Shown piece after piece: positions 21,682 through 36,214 of a stretch of DNA of 64,000 nt. Under the pieces are notes generated by a model. It ran no database searches. It was not told the origin of the DNA and worked only from the letters and a program-made list of their open reading frames with translations. The stretch is taken from contig NW_020312010.1 in NCBI RefSeq assembly GCF_003144115.1, positions 194,428 through 258,427 of the forward strand, read 5' to 3'. A program made the translations under genes and the position numbers. This DNA is from Tilletiopsis washingtonensis. Taxonomy: Eukaryota; Basidiomycota; Exobasidiomycetes; Entylomatales. The first letter of the stretch is position 1, and each line of letters starts with the position of its first letter.

Positions 21682-24461
21682 ATGCGCCTCTTCCTCCCCT
21701 TCCTCGCTCTAGCGGCGACGCTGGGTGCGCTCTCTGCGCCGCTCGATGAGCCTTCTGCGCTGCTCCTCGAGCGTGGTGGCCACCTCGGTGGTGATATCCT
21801 TGCACCCAACTCCACCGGTGGCGTATGGACACGCGGCTTCGCCAAGGCCCGCGAGCTGGTGTAAGTTGTGACCGACCGCCAGCATAGGCCTGACATCAAC
21901 TGAAGCTCGACCCATGCAGCGAGCAGATGACCATCGAGGAGAAAGTGAACGTCACATCTGGATACACGGGCTTTTGTGTTGGCGTGCGTGTCCATCCCCT
22001 CTGCTCATTACCCATTCTTCACTACCCGCTTCTTGACTGACACCCAAACCTCCCGTCAAGTACACTGGTGAAGTTCCACGCCTCGGCGTAAAGCCTTTGT
22101 GCATGGCAGACGGCCCAAGCTCGGTTCGCCCCAGTCGTGGCGTGAGCCAGTTCCCGGCCGCCATCACAGCCGGTGCTACATGGTCTCGCCGTCTCATCAG
22201 CGCCCGTGCCAAGGCCATGGCTCAGGAGTTCAAGGATCGTGGCGTCAACATTGCCTTGAGCCCCGTCACGGGCTCTCCGCTCGGCCGTTCACCACTCGGA
22301 GGCAGGTATGTACCGCTCGCTCAGCCCGTCCAGCTCATCTTGCTGACACGCAGGGAAGGGACTGGGAAAACTGGTCTGCCGACTCCTACCTCTCGAGCAT
22401 CGCAAGCTTCATCACTGTGCGCGACATGCAGGCCAATGGTCTGGCCTGCACAGCCAAGCATTGGCTAGGTAACGAGTGTGTATTCTTCCTGCCCGACTCT
22501 TCCCTTTCTCCCTCGCACACCAGAACTGATTCCCTCTCTCGCGCAGGCAGGAGACTCGTCGTCGCCCCTTTAATAGGAGTGAGGATAACGACTTCACGAA
22601 GGCGCCGATCGGGCAGAGTGTGGATTCGCGTCTCGACGACCGCACCACGCACGAACTCTACGCACTCTCCTTCGCCGAGGCTGTTCGCGCTGGCACGGCT
22701 TTCATCATGTCCAGCTACAACCGTCTCAACGGGACGCAGGCGTCTGCCGATGCTTTGAGTCAGAACTACATCTTGAAGGGTCGGTCCGGCGTCTGATTGC
22801 AAGGGAACATAGCTCACACCAGCGCTCCCAGACATGCTCAACTTCCACGGCTCGGTGATGAGCGACTGGGTTAGTGCGGCGAAGGGAGAAAGGGAGAGCG
22901 TTTCGTCAAGCCCGCATGGCCCCTGCTGACAGCAACTTGGCAGGGCGGAACTCACTCGAACGACGCGTACAACGGAGGCATGGACATTTCCATGCCGGGC
23001 AACTCGTATGGTGGCCTGTTCGGGAACTTCGGGGGGGCTAGCCTCCTCGCCGACATCAAAGCGGGCAGAGTCCCCGAGTGGCGCATCCATGACGCGGCGA
23101 TTCGCACTCTCGCCCCCATCCTCGAGCTCCAAGGGGACCAGCAGTGGCCCGAAGTCTCTTTCGACGTGCGCGACACCACTCGATCGCTTTACCCGAGCGT
23201 GCGCAAGCCCGAAACGGCCGACCTCATCCGTGAGATCGGCGAAGAGGCGGTGGTGCTCCTACACAACAACCGCTCCGCCGGCCTCGGTCTGCCGCTCAAG
23301 CCGCGTCATGTCCTTCGAAGCCTCGCCCTGCTCGGCGAAGGCGCGTTCGACAAGCCCACTGGATGGACCGTGAGTGTTTTCACTCTGGCATTCCAGAGCT
23401 CGACTGACCTCCTTGTCGTCTAGTCTTGCGGCCAAGGCGGCGGCTCGTGCTCGGAGTACTCGAAGAATGGCACGCTCACCATGGGAGGAGGCTCCGGGTG
23501 GGGCATTCCCAGCTACATCCTCTCCGGTGCAGCCGTGATGCAGCACGAAGCTCGCCGTGGAGCCTTCGACATCAACTTGGACGCTTCGGACGGCTACATG
23601 AACCTCAGCAACTTCCGCATGCAGGCGCGTGCTTCGGAAGCGGCCCTCGTCTTCGTCAACGCCTGGTCTACGGAGGGCAATGACAGGCCGAACATCACGC
23701 TCTTCGGTGGAGGCGACCGACTTGTCAAGGCGGCTGCGAGTGAGTGCAACAACACGATCGTGGTGATCAACTCGGGCGGCGTCGTTCTCGTTGAGGACTG
23801 GATCAAGCACGAGAACGTCACGGCCGTCCTCTATGCGGGTTTTCCCGGCCAAGAAGGCGCTGGCGCCCTCCCAGCCATTCTCTTCGGCGACAAATCACCG
23901 AGCGGCAAGCTTCCGTTCACTTGGGGTCGCAGCCTCGACCAGTACCTGCCCAACTCGATCGCGCGCGTGCCTGACATCGCTCCGGTCGCCAACTTCGACG
24001 AGGGGTGAGTGAGCCGTAGCGCACAGGCAGCGCAATGCTCACCTTGCTTCCTCCCTTAGAACGCTCGGCGGCGACTGGCACTGGTTCGAGTACAAGAACG
24101 CAACTCCTCGCTACGCCTTCGGCCACGGTCTGTCTTGTGAGTCCCGCCTCTCCAGGGCCACACACATGCGCCGAGCTGACGCTCCGCAAGACACGACTTT
24201 CGAGATCAGCGGCGTCACTGTGGCCGATTCCTACGCGCCCGACACCACGTCGATCCAGAAGACCAACGAGAAGTGCGCGGCTTCGAGAAGGTCCTGCTGC
24301 AGCCCGGCGAGACGCAGACGGTCACGTTCCCGCTGCGCCGCAAGGACCTCAGCGTCTGGAGCACCGATAACCAGAATTGGATGCTCCTCTCCGGCGACTA
24401 CCACTTCGGCGTCGGCGGCAGCAGCGACAATGCGCCCGTCGCCGCGAGCTTCTCGTTCTGA
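21682..24461 (+). CDS. GH3 family beta-glucosidase, secreted, C-terminus disrupted
   Basis: A secreted enzyme that releases glucose from cellobiose-type beta-glucosides. A signal peptide is visible at MRLFLPFLALAATLGALS. Exons: 21682-21860, 21920-21983, 22061-22305, 22359-22475, 22547-22779, 22832-22869, 22944-23369, 23424-24004, 24060-24136 and 24191 onward. GH3 marks: EQMTIEEKVNVTSGYTG, MADGPSSVR, AKHWLGNEQE, and the nucleophile Asp291 in MSDWGGTHSN. Near 24272 the reading frame changes: the frame before it ends in IQKTNEK and the C-terminal RGFEKVLLQPGETQTV lies in another frame. The usual strands of the fibronectin-III-like domain between these two points (about 40 or more residues) are absent. 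This is either a damaged gene or an assembly fault. Reading strictly in frame would extend to 24786 with no similarity. Confidence 0.85.
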
Positions 24462-25004
24462 GAGCTGCGCGACAGGCTCGATGAGCGAGGTCTCGAGCTG
24501 GCTCTCGACCGCAGCGCGACGCCGTCCGGCCAGCGCATCGCCGCACCCGACATTTCCCTTCCCGACCCTCTTCCCGTCTCGACCCGCCTCGTTCCGACTC
24601 GGCCCGTCGCTTTCCGGCCTGGCACGTCTCTCCAGACGTACCGCGCCGCCTCGACTGCGAATCCCGTCCCTGTGCCCCGTCTCGTCCCGTCTCGGCCCCG
24701 ACCCAGTCCTCGGATGGTCCCGCCGTCGGAACACTGCACCTGAGCGGCAGCCGTCCGCGGCTCGCTTGCTCTGTGCTACGTCCTGAAATGCTACTGCCTT
24801 CGCCGTGCTGCTCTGCGTGATCGTCTGCTTGCTCTCGATGGATGAAGAGAAGACGGTGGCTCGATGCTCGCCAGAGCGGGAAGATGTCGCTGCCGGCACT
24901 CGGGCGAGCGCCAAAGGCTCGCGCTGCCCGAGTTCCGCGCTGCACACTTCCTCAAGCTGGCCTGCCCTCTCGCCGCTTGCCTCCCACCTCCACACCCTCA
25001 AGCA
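24462..25004. other. Beta-glucosidase 3' flank and MSD1 promoter
   Basis: About 540 bp with no gene. At about 24545-24715 there is a degenerate pyrimidine-rich repeat of units like cccgtctcgacccg. The 3' half is the upstream region of the mitochondrial aspartyl-tRNA synthetase gene. Confidence 0.5.
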
Positions 25005-28935
<3,931 letters not shown>

Positions 28936-29196
28936 GATGTCGGGGGGAGGAGTGGTGGTGGAAGCGCAATCAGATCCGGGCGCCGCCGCGGCGAGAAGAT
29001 CCAGGCGCGAGCTCGAGGGTGCAACCCGCTGCTCCCACAGCGCTGTTGCCCGCTTTCCGCCGCGCCGCCTCGCCCGGGCGCGCCGAATGTTCCTGTTCTC
29101 AGGCCACGGCGCCCAGGCCACTCCCCTGGCACGGACGCCGAGCTCGCTGCCCTCTCCTCCACCACAGCAAGCAGCCTCGCACGATCAGAGCACAGC
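28936..29196. promoter_or_regulatory. Compact bidirectional promoter, LYS12 / SIR2
   Basis: Only 261 bp separate the two divergent ATGs, so both transcription starts and all proximal control must sit here. I do not recognise a defined binding site such as a Gcn4 TGACTC element. Confidence 0.6.
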
Positions 29197-31529
29197 ATGG
29201 CCGAGCACGCAGCGTCCAGCTCGGCAGCGGCAGTCGAGGCGGCAGCCGGCGCGCTGTGCAGTGCACCAGGAGCCGATCTACGACCAGGCGCCGCTCCCGT
29301 GCGCCCGCTGCAGCCGGCATCCATCGCTTCGTCGTCGGCACAGGCCGCACTCGACGCTCCCATGATGCCTGGAGACGGCCCGCACGACTGCGACTCGTCC
29401 GGACTGGAGCTGCTCGAAAATGCTGCCGAAGAGGTGCGGCCTAGAGGCTGCCCTCGGCGCCTGCTTGCTCACTCACGTCTCGCGCAGGAGTGCGAGGAGG
29501 AAGGCGACGACGAGGCGGCTGCTTTCTACGAGCAAGGTGCGGGCTTTACGCCTCTGACTGACAGTATCGTCGCTGATCACGCTCATTCTCTCAAGCGTGC
29601 GTGCTGTATCCCGACGAGCAGCTGGAAGAGATGCTTTACACCCTGCGAGAGCGCGGCTTCCTGCACTTCATCCGCACCTACGTCCGGCCCGACGTGTCTG
29701 TGCGCGCTATCCAGCTGCTGCTCGTCCGGTTGGGCTCCCTGCTGGTAGGTACATCCAGTCTGCCGCAGGATCAGGATGCTGATGCCGTTCATCGCTGCAG
29801 CCGCGCAACGTCCGCGAAGACGCCGAGCGGCCATTAGTGCTCGGCGTGCTGCGAGCCGTGCTGATGCGCATCCTGCGTCGGCGCGAGAAGCTGCCGCAGT
29901 ACAACAGCGTCGATGATGCCGTGGCGCTGCTTCGTCGCTCTCGCCGCATCGTAGTCCTCTCCGGCGCCGGCATCTCCGTCAGCTGCGGCATTCCTGACTT
30001 TCGCTCCAAGGTGAGCACTCTCTTTGCCGCGTCTTGACCTCCTTACTGATCCAGGCGCAGGACGGCATCTATGCGACTCTCATGCGCGAGGGCAAGTATG
30101 ACCTAGCAGATCCTCAAGAGGTCAGTCCATCTGTGGCTAGCCCTCTCACTCTGCGCTGACGGCGGCGCGCCAGATGTTCGACAAGGAGTACTTCATGTCC
30201 GACCCCGCGTGCTTCTTCAGCTTCGCGCACCGTATCTTTCCCTCTAACTTCACGCCCTCGCCGACGCATCGCTTCATCAAGCTGCTCGAGGAGCGCGACG
30301 TGCTGCTGCGCGACTATACCCAGAACATCGACACGCTCGAACAGCAGGCTGGCGTGCGTTGCTCCCTGCCGCCTTCGCGCTGTGGGATCCTGACAGTGCT
30401 GCTCATAGATCACTCGCGTGCTAAACTGCCACGGCTCATTCGCCGAAGCGAGCTGCACGAACCCGCTGTGCGGCTACTCAGTCGCGGGCAGCGCGATCAA
30501 AGAGGACATCTTTGCGCAGCGCGTGCCGTACTGTCCTCGCTGTCATGCACCTGCGCCGCCAAAGGCCAAGGCGAAAGCGAAAGGCAAGAGCAAGGGCGGC
30601 TGGAACGATAACGACAGCGACTCGGACGAGGCTGAGCGCGATGCAAGACCGGCTGGGTGGGGGGTGCTCAAGGTGAGCCGCCCGTGTCGCGCTCACGAGC
30701 GCTTGCCTGACGCCGCCTCTCAGCCAGACATCGTCTTCTTCGGCGAGAAGCTGAGCGACAAATTCGACCGCTGTGAGTGCCGAGAGCTCGTGGCGAATGA
30801 CGCCCCACTGACGCTTCCTCACACGCAGGCCTGTTCGAGGATCGCGAGTCCGTCGATCTCGTCATCATCGTCGGCACGGCGCTCAAGGTGGCGCCAGTCT
30901 CCGAGCTCATCGGACACATGCCGCACAGCGTGCCTGTGCTGCTCATCAACCGCACGCCTGTGCTGCACATCCAGTCTGACATTCAGCTGCTCGGTGGTGA
31001 GGCCGGCGCACAGGAGGCACGCCTCTTTTGCCCTTTTCGCTGATGCGGCGATGCAGATGCGGATGTCATCGTGCAGTACCTCTGTCAGCGCTTAGGCTGG
31101 ACATTGCCTGCCGCGCCGACGGGAACGGTCGCGTCTGCGAGTCAGAGCAACGTCGACATAGCGAGATTGGACATCGAGCCGCAAGAGAGCGTGCGGTGAG
31201 CACGGCGCGCTCGTCCCTCGTGCGCTTTCCTGCTGAAAACCAGCCGCAGGCCGCACATGTGGCTCTTTCCCGGCGCGGACCTGACTTCGCTACAAGGCCC
31301 ACCTGGCCCATCGTCGCCGACCGACTCGGCAGACTCGTCTGCTTCATCTGCACAGCCGCTCACGCAGGAGCCCAAGCAGGCGACGCAGACACAGACCGAC
31401 ACCCAGACACAGACGCAGACGCAGCCCGAGGCGCTCGATGCCGAAGCGCCCGGCGCGCTGAAACGAGGCGCCTCACCTGATGCTGGCGGCGATGCCGCTG
31501 ATCCAAAGCGCGCACGCATGCTTGGCTGA
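29197..31529 (+). CDS. Sir2-family NAD-dependent protein deacetylase, class I
   Basis: A nuclear histone deacetylase acting in silencing. Eleven exons (29197-29433, 29488-29536, 29596-29744, 29801-30010, 30061-30120, 30174-30353, 30409-30672, 30724-30772, 30829-30996, 31057-31195, 31250-31529) give 594 residues. A helical N-terminal domain ([20 protein letters not shown]) resembles Sir2/Hst1. The NAD site has [23 protein letters not shown] and catalytic His in NCHGSF. Zinc ligands are CTNPLC and CPRC. After CPRC there is a Lys-rich then acidic insert (about 40 residues), followed by [14 protein letters not shown] and [14 protein letters not shown]. The tail is disordered, with a run of Thr-Gln pairs near residues 546-562 and a basic end (DPKRARMLG). 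Exon 5 could instead start 6 nt earlier. Confidence 0.93.
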
Positions 31530-31577
31530 AATGACATCTCATAGAGCCCAACAGACAGCCGCGCACGACGAGGCTGT

Positions 31578-33553
31578 CTACTTGCGGCCTCCCGTCTTGC
31601 CGCCTCCGCGTCCACCGCGTCCGGCAGTGCCGCCGCCGCGGCTCTTGCCAGCGCCAAAGGACGCCTTGCCCTCGAAGCCCGGGCGAGCCTTTGTGCCCTT
31701 CTTGCCGCCACCGCCGGCCGCTCCGCCCTTCTTCTTGCCGCCCGTGCGCTCCTTGCGCGCCGCCAGATTGTCGGTGCGCTTCTTGATGCGCTGCTCCGTC
31801 TTCTTTTGCAGGTCGCGTGCGCGGTCGCCCCTAACGGTGAGAGGGAAGGGTCAGCAGAGCACTTCACAAGCACTGCAGACGCAACGCACCACTCCTTTGC
31901 ACTCTTGCTCTTCTCCTTCTCCTTGCGCTTCACTGCCTTCTTCAGCAGGCCCTCGTCATCGCGCAGCTTGACGCCCTCCGCCGCGGCTTCAGCACGGCTC
32001 CAGCGCTCAGCCTCCTTCTTCTCCTTTGCGCGTGCCTCGGCGTCCGCGTCAGGGCCCTTTGCCTCGAGCTTCTCCGCACGCTTGGCCTCGCGAGCCTTGC
32101 GCGCCTCGAGCACGGCCAGTGCGGCCTTGGGGTCGGCAGGCATGGCGTGGCGACTCTTCTTGTCCGTGTGTGCGTCGGCTGCAAACTTGAGCTTCGAGAA
32201 TGTCACGTCGGTGCCCGACGGATCGTCTGAGCGACCGCTGCCACCTGCGCGTGCAGCACCGCCGTGCCGGCCGTCCGAGACGAGCAGCGCCGGCGCACGC
32301 GTCGGCGCACTCGTGGCGCCTGCGCCCTTCGTAGCGCCAGGCGCAAGCTTGGCGGCGTTCTTGTCCGGCTTGGGCGTGCCCGCGGCCCGACGAGCCTCCT
32401 TGCGCTCGCGGCGACGGCGATCGCGCATCTCACCACGCTTGCGCCGCCGCTCCTCGAGTAGCTCGTCCTTGCTGCCCGCCAGACTCTCGCCATCATCCGC
32501 CTCGCCATCATCCAGCGCTGCACTGCTGGCGCCCGCAACGACGCCCGCGCGTGCGCCGAGCGGCGTCTGGTTGGAGCCAGTGATGCCAGGAGCACGCCGC
32601 TTGGCCTGCAGCACACCGATGCGCGCATGCAGCTTCGCCCGCAGCTCGGTGATGCTGCTTGCGCCGTCTTGCACCGGTGCGGCCGCAGCCGCGGGCCGGG
32701 CATCCGTCTCCATGTCCGAGTCGACCATGTCTTCGTCTGTGTCGCCTGCATGCTCCGAGCCTGCGTCGGCCTCGTCGTCGTCGTCCGACCCCTCGCCGCC
32801 CAGCTCCGAGCCGGAGAAGGAGACGTCGTCGTCCGCAGCTGCTGCCCGTGCCGCAGCAATGGCAGCGCGCTCGGCCTGCAGCTCCGGGATGGATTTTTGG
32901 TTGGCCGGGTCGAGCTGCGGAGAGTCCGGCGTGAGCAGGTGCACTACGACAGGAGAGGCGCAAGTTGCACGTCCACGACAGCGCTCCGCCACTCGACGAG
33001 CGCAGCCTGTCCGCCCAGCCCACTAGCTTCGCAGCGCCGCCACTCTTTCCAGCCTTACGCTCTGCCATCGCAAGCCACTGCGCCAGACGCACCTTTGCCC
33101 GCTTGCCCTCTCTCGCCTTCTCCTTCTTGCGTGCGCTCTCGAGCTCCTTGTCCTTCTTCTTCTTGTTCTTCATGAACTTTGCGCCCGGCCCGCTCTCAGC
33201 GTTTGCCGCCTCCTCGTCGAGCAGCGCATCGTCGGCGGGGCCGAGGTAGAGGTTGGCAGGCAGAAGCGAGAGCAGCATGCTGAAGGCGCCGTCGTGCGCC
33301 AGCAGTGCATCCTGCAGAGTCGGCGTGAGTTGCGGGTCATGCTGGGCGGGTTGGCTGAGGCACGCACATGGTAGGGACCCTTGGCAGCAGCGGCAGCGGC
33401 AGGTGCGCCCGAGGCACTGTCGGCGGACGTCGAGGTGCGCCGCCGCTTTGCCGGCGCAGACGAGGAAGAGGGTGCGGCGGCCGACGTGCTGGCGGCCGGC
33501 GCTGCGGCCGCAGCAGCGGCAGGCGCCTTTGCGCGAGGCGTGCTCTTGGCCAT
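31578..33553 (-). CDS. SURF6/Rrp14 family ribosome biogenesis protein
   Basis: A nucleolar protein needed for early pre-rRNA processing and 60S assembly. Four exons (33553-33368, 33311-33093, 32914-31890, 31830-31578) give 560 residues. Exon 1 begins MAKSTPRAKAP and is Ala/Ser-rich. Exon 2 holds a short conserved block (GPADDALLDEEAAN) and a Lys-rich stretch. Exon 3 begins with LDPANQKSIPELQ, contains acidic runs, then TELRAKLHARI and many Lys/Arg/Glu helices typical of the SURF6 core (EERRRKRGEMRDRRRRERKE). The last exon has GDRARDLQKKTEQRIKKRTD and a Gly/Arg/Lys-rich tail ending GGRGGGKTGGRK. Its 3' end is 48 bp from the convergent SIR2 stop; its start is divergent from RSA4. Confidence 0.88.
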
Positions 33554-34142
33554 GCTGGAGAGCACTCGGGCGCGTGGCACACTAGGAGACGGCTGCTGGA
33601 AGAGCGGCGGAAGAGAGGCGCAGAGAGATGGAGCAAGAGGTGCAGAAGACCGAGGAAAGGAGAGTGGCTGCGACGGCGGTGAGATGCGGGGAGCGAGGTG
33701 TAAGAGGCAGGCTGGGAAGAAGCAGCAAGCGCATCACGGCGCGCGCGATGCAGAGCAGACAGCCGCCACGGCCGCGCGCCTCTGAAATTCCCGCGCTCTC
33801 ACATCGCATCGCATCGCAAGCTCGTCTCAGTCGAGTCAGGGTCGCTATGTATCAACCACAAGCCTTGCGACTGCACACACAGCCGGACCAATGACTCTGT
33901 CCATGCGCTCAATCAAGCTGAACTGGCTCCTCGCAGGCCCTGCGCTGCCAAGGAGAGCAGCGTGATGAGAGGGTCACGCCGTGGGCCAGCCGCCGCGCCG
34001 CGGAGCCCGGCGCCAGCTTTTTTTCTAGCCGAGGCGCCGCGCGGCGCTGCCGTACGAGAGCCCAAAAGTTGCTGGCGCTGGAGGGGCTTGCCTCTGCTCC
34101 TTCGCATTTCCCACCCTCACCCCACCGACCCTCCTTCTCAGC
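33554..34142. promoter_or_regulatory. Bidirectional promoter, RRP14 / RSA4
   Basis: 589 bp between two divergent 60S biogenesis genes. It contains a tandem catcgcatcgcatcgc at about 33802-33817; its reverse complement repeats GCGATG, the core of the yeast PAC ribosome-biogenesis element, but without the full PAC sequence. A short T-run lies at about 34017-34024. The functional reading is inference. Confidence 0.5.
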
Positions 34143-36122
34143 ATGGCCACCCTCGTCCCGCCACGCTCCGCCAAGCGGCAACGTCTGGCCAACGCCGCAG
34201 CCGACAAGGCGGCGGCGGCCATGGCCGATGCCGGCCAGCTCGGCCCCGCCGCCGAGACGCTCGTCGTGCAGCTGCGCTCCGCCGGCGCCGACGGCGTGCC
34301 GCTGGGCCCCGCCATCAGCCTGCCGGCAGCGACGGGCCAGCGAGAGCTCGAGATGCTCGTCAACCAGCTGCGTCGCCAGGCACGCGCAGAGCGCCGACCG
34401 CGCAGCGGCGATGCCGACGAGGATGACGATGACGCCGATGAGGACCTGCCGTTCGCCTTCCACGTTGCGCTGCCCGAGGCACCCGGCGCCGCAGCCACGT
34501 CGGCGGCCAACATGCGCCTGCAGATCAGCAAGAGCATCGCCGACGATGTGCTCAATGCCGCTGCCGCCAAGCGCCTCGGCCTCAGCTCTGAAGACACGCT
34601 CTCCATCGTGTTCGAGCCGCAGGCCGTGTTCCGTGTGCGGCCCGTGACGCGCTGCACCAGCACGCTGTCTGGTGAGCATGCCGCTGTCTCGCGCATGTAG
34701 CTCCGCTGATGCCCCTCTCAGGCCACGCCTCGCCTATTCTCTGCTCCTCCTCCTCGCCCACCGGCACCCTGCTCGCCACGGGCGCCGGCGACAAGACGGC
34801 GCGGATATGGGATGTCGAGTCGGAGATGCCGCTGCACACGCTGGCCGGGCATCGTGGCTGGGTGCTGTGTGCCGAGTGGGAGGGACGCGAGCGACGCTTG
34901 GCGACTGGCGACATGGAGGGCGATGTGTGGGTCTGGGACGCGCTCGACTCGAGCGAGGGCAAGACGGGCCGGCGGGCATGGGGCGTCAAGAGCGCAAAGA
35001 CGATTGATGAGGAGCGTGCGGCCGCTACGGCGACACAAGACGCAGCGGACGGCGCAGAGGCCACTCCGGCCAAGACGAAGATGACGGTGGCAGAGAAGCG
35101 GGCAGCACGGCACGCGGCGCCGCAGGGCAAGGTGCTCAAGGGGCACACCAAGTGGATCACGTCGCTGTCGTGGGAGCCGATCCACTCCAATGCCGCTGCG
35201 CCACGTCTCGCATCCTCCTCCAAGGACGGCACCGTCAAGGTGTGGAACGTCTCGACGCGTCTCTGCGAATTCACGCTCGGCGGCCACTCGGCCAGCGTCA
35301 ATGTGGTGCGCTGGGGCGGCGAGGGCGCCATCTACACTGCCAGCTCTGACCGCACGGTCAAGGTGTGGGATGCCGCCAGCGGCAAGCTGATCCGCACGCT
35401 CAACGAGCATGCGCACTGGGTCAACACTCTCGCTCTCTCGACGGACTTTGTGCTGCGCACCGGTCCCTTCGACCACCACGGCAAGCTCGCCAAGCCGGCG
35501 CCCGGCGCGCCAGACGCTGCGACGGACGCCGACGGCGCGGCGAAGGCGTCTGCACTGGCGCGCTACCGTGCCGCTACGGCAGGTCAGCGATTCGAGCAGG
35601 CCATCTCCGGCTCCGACGACCACACGCTCTTCCTCTGGGCGCCGCAGATCTCCGGCGATGTTTCGCTCGGCGCCGCGGGCGGCGCGACGCCCAAGAAGTC
35701 TCTGGCGCGGCTGACGGGCCATCAAAAGACGGTGAACCACGTCTGCTTCTCTCCCGATGGCCGTCTCGTCGCCAGCGCGGGCTTCGACAATGCCGTCAAG
35801 CTCTGGGACGCGCGCACCGGACGCTTCATCGCGACGCTGAGAGGACACGTGGCGAACGTGTATCGCGTCGACTGGAGCGCTGATAGCCGGCTGCTCGTGA
35901 GCGCAAGCAAGGACAGCACCGTCAAGCTGTGGGATTTGCGCACGTTCAAGGTACGTCGTGCTGTGCTGTGTGCACCGAGATGCCACTTGCTGACTGGCGG
36001 CTCTTTCACAGCTGCGTATCGACCTGCCAGGCCACTCGGACGAGGTCTACTGCGTCTCGTTTGCCGCTGACAAGGTCGTCAGTGGCGGGCGTGACAAGAC
36101 GCTCAAAATCTGGCGCAACTAG
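34143..36122 (+). CDS. Rsa4/Notchless WD40 ribosome assembly factor
   Basis: A 60S assembly factor whose N-terminal ubiquitin-like domain is bound by the AAA ATPase Rea1/Midasin to strip factors from pre-60S particles. Three exons (34143-34671, 34722-35950, 36012-36122) give 622 residues. The N-terminal NLE domain includes LPFAFHVALPEAP. An eight-bladed WD40 propeller follows, for example GHASPILC to ARIWDVES, GHTKWITSLSW to VKVWNVS, GHQKTVNHVCFSPDG to VKLWDAR, and GHSDEVYCVSF to LKIWRN at the C-terminus. An unusual insert of about 65 residues, charged and Ala/Lys-rich, sits in the second blade region (about residues 253-320). It is divergent from RRP14. Confidence 0.92.
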
Positions 36123-36214
36123 ACGGCTGGGCAGCGATATTCTGGGGCACGATGGTTGCACACATGCATGTCACGCACACATTCTTCCTTGGGCTAATCA
36201 GACAGAGCTCGTGT

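Noticed and set aside
31806-33026. 406-codon Ser/Ala-rich plus-strand frame
   Set aside because: It is the antisense shadow of the Lys/Glu-rich RRP14 exon.
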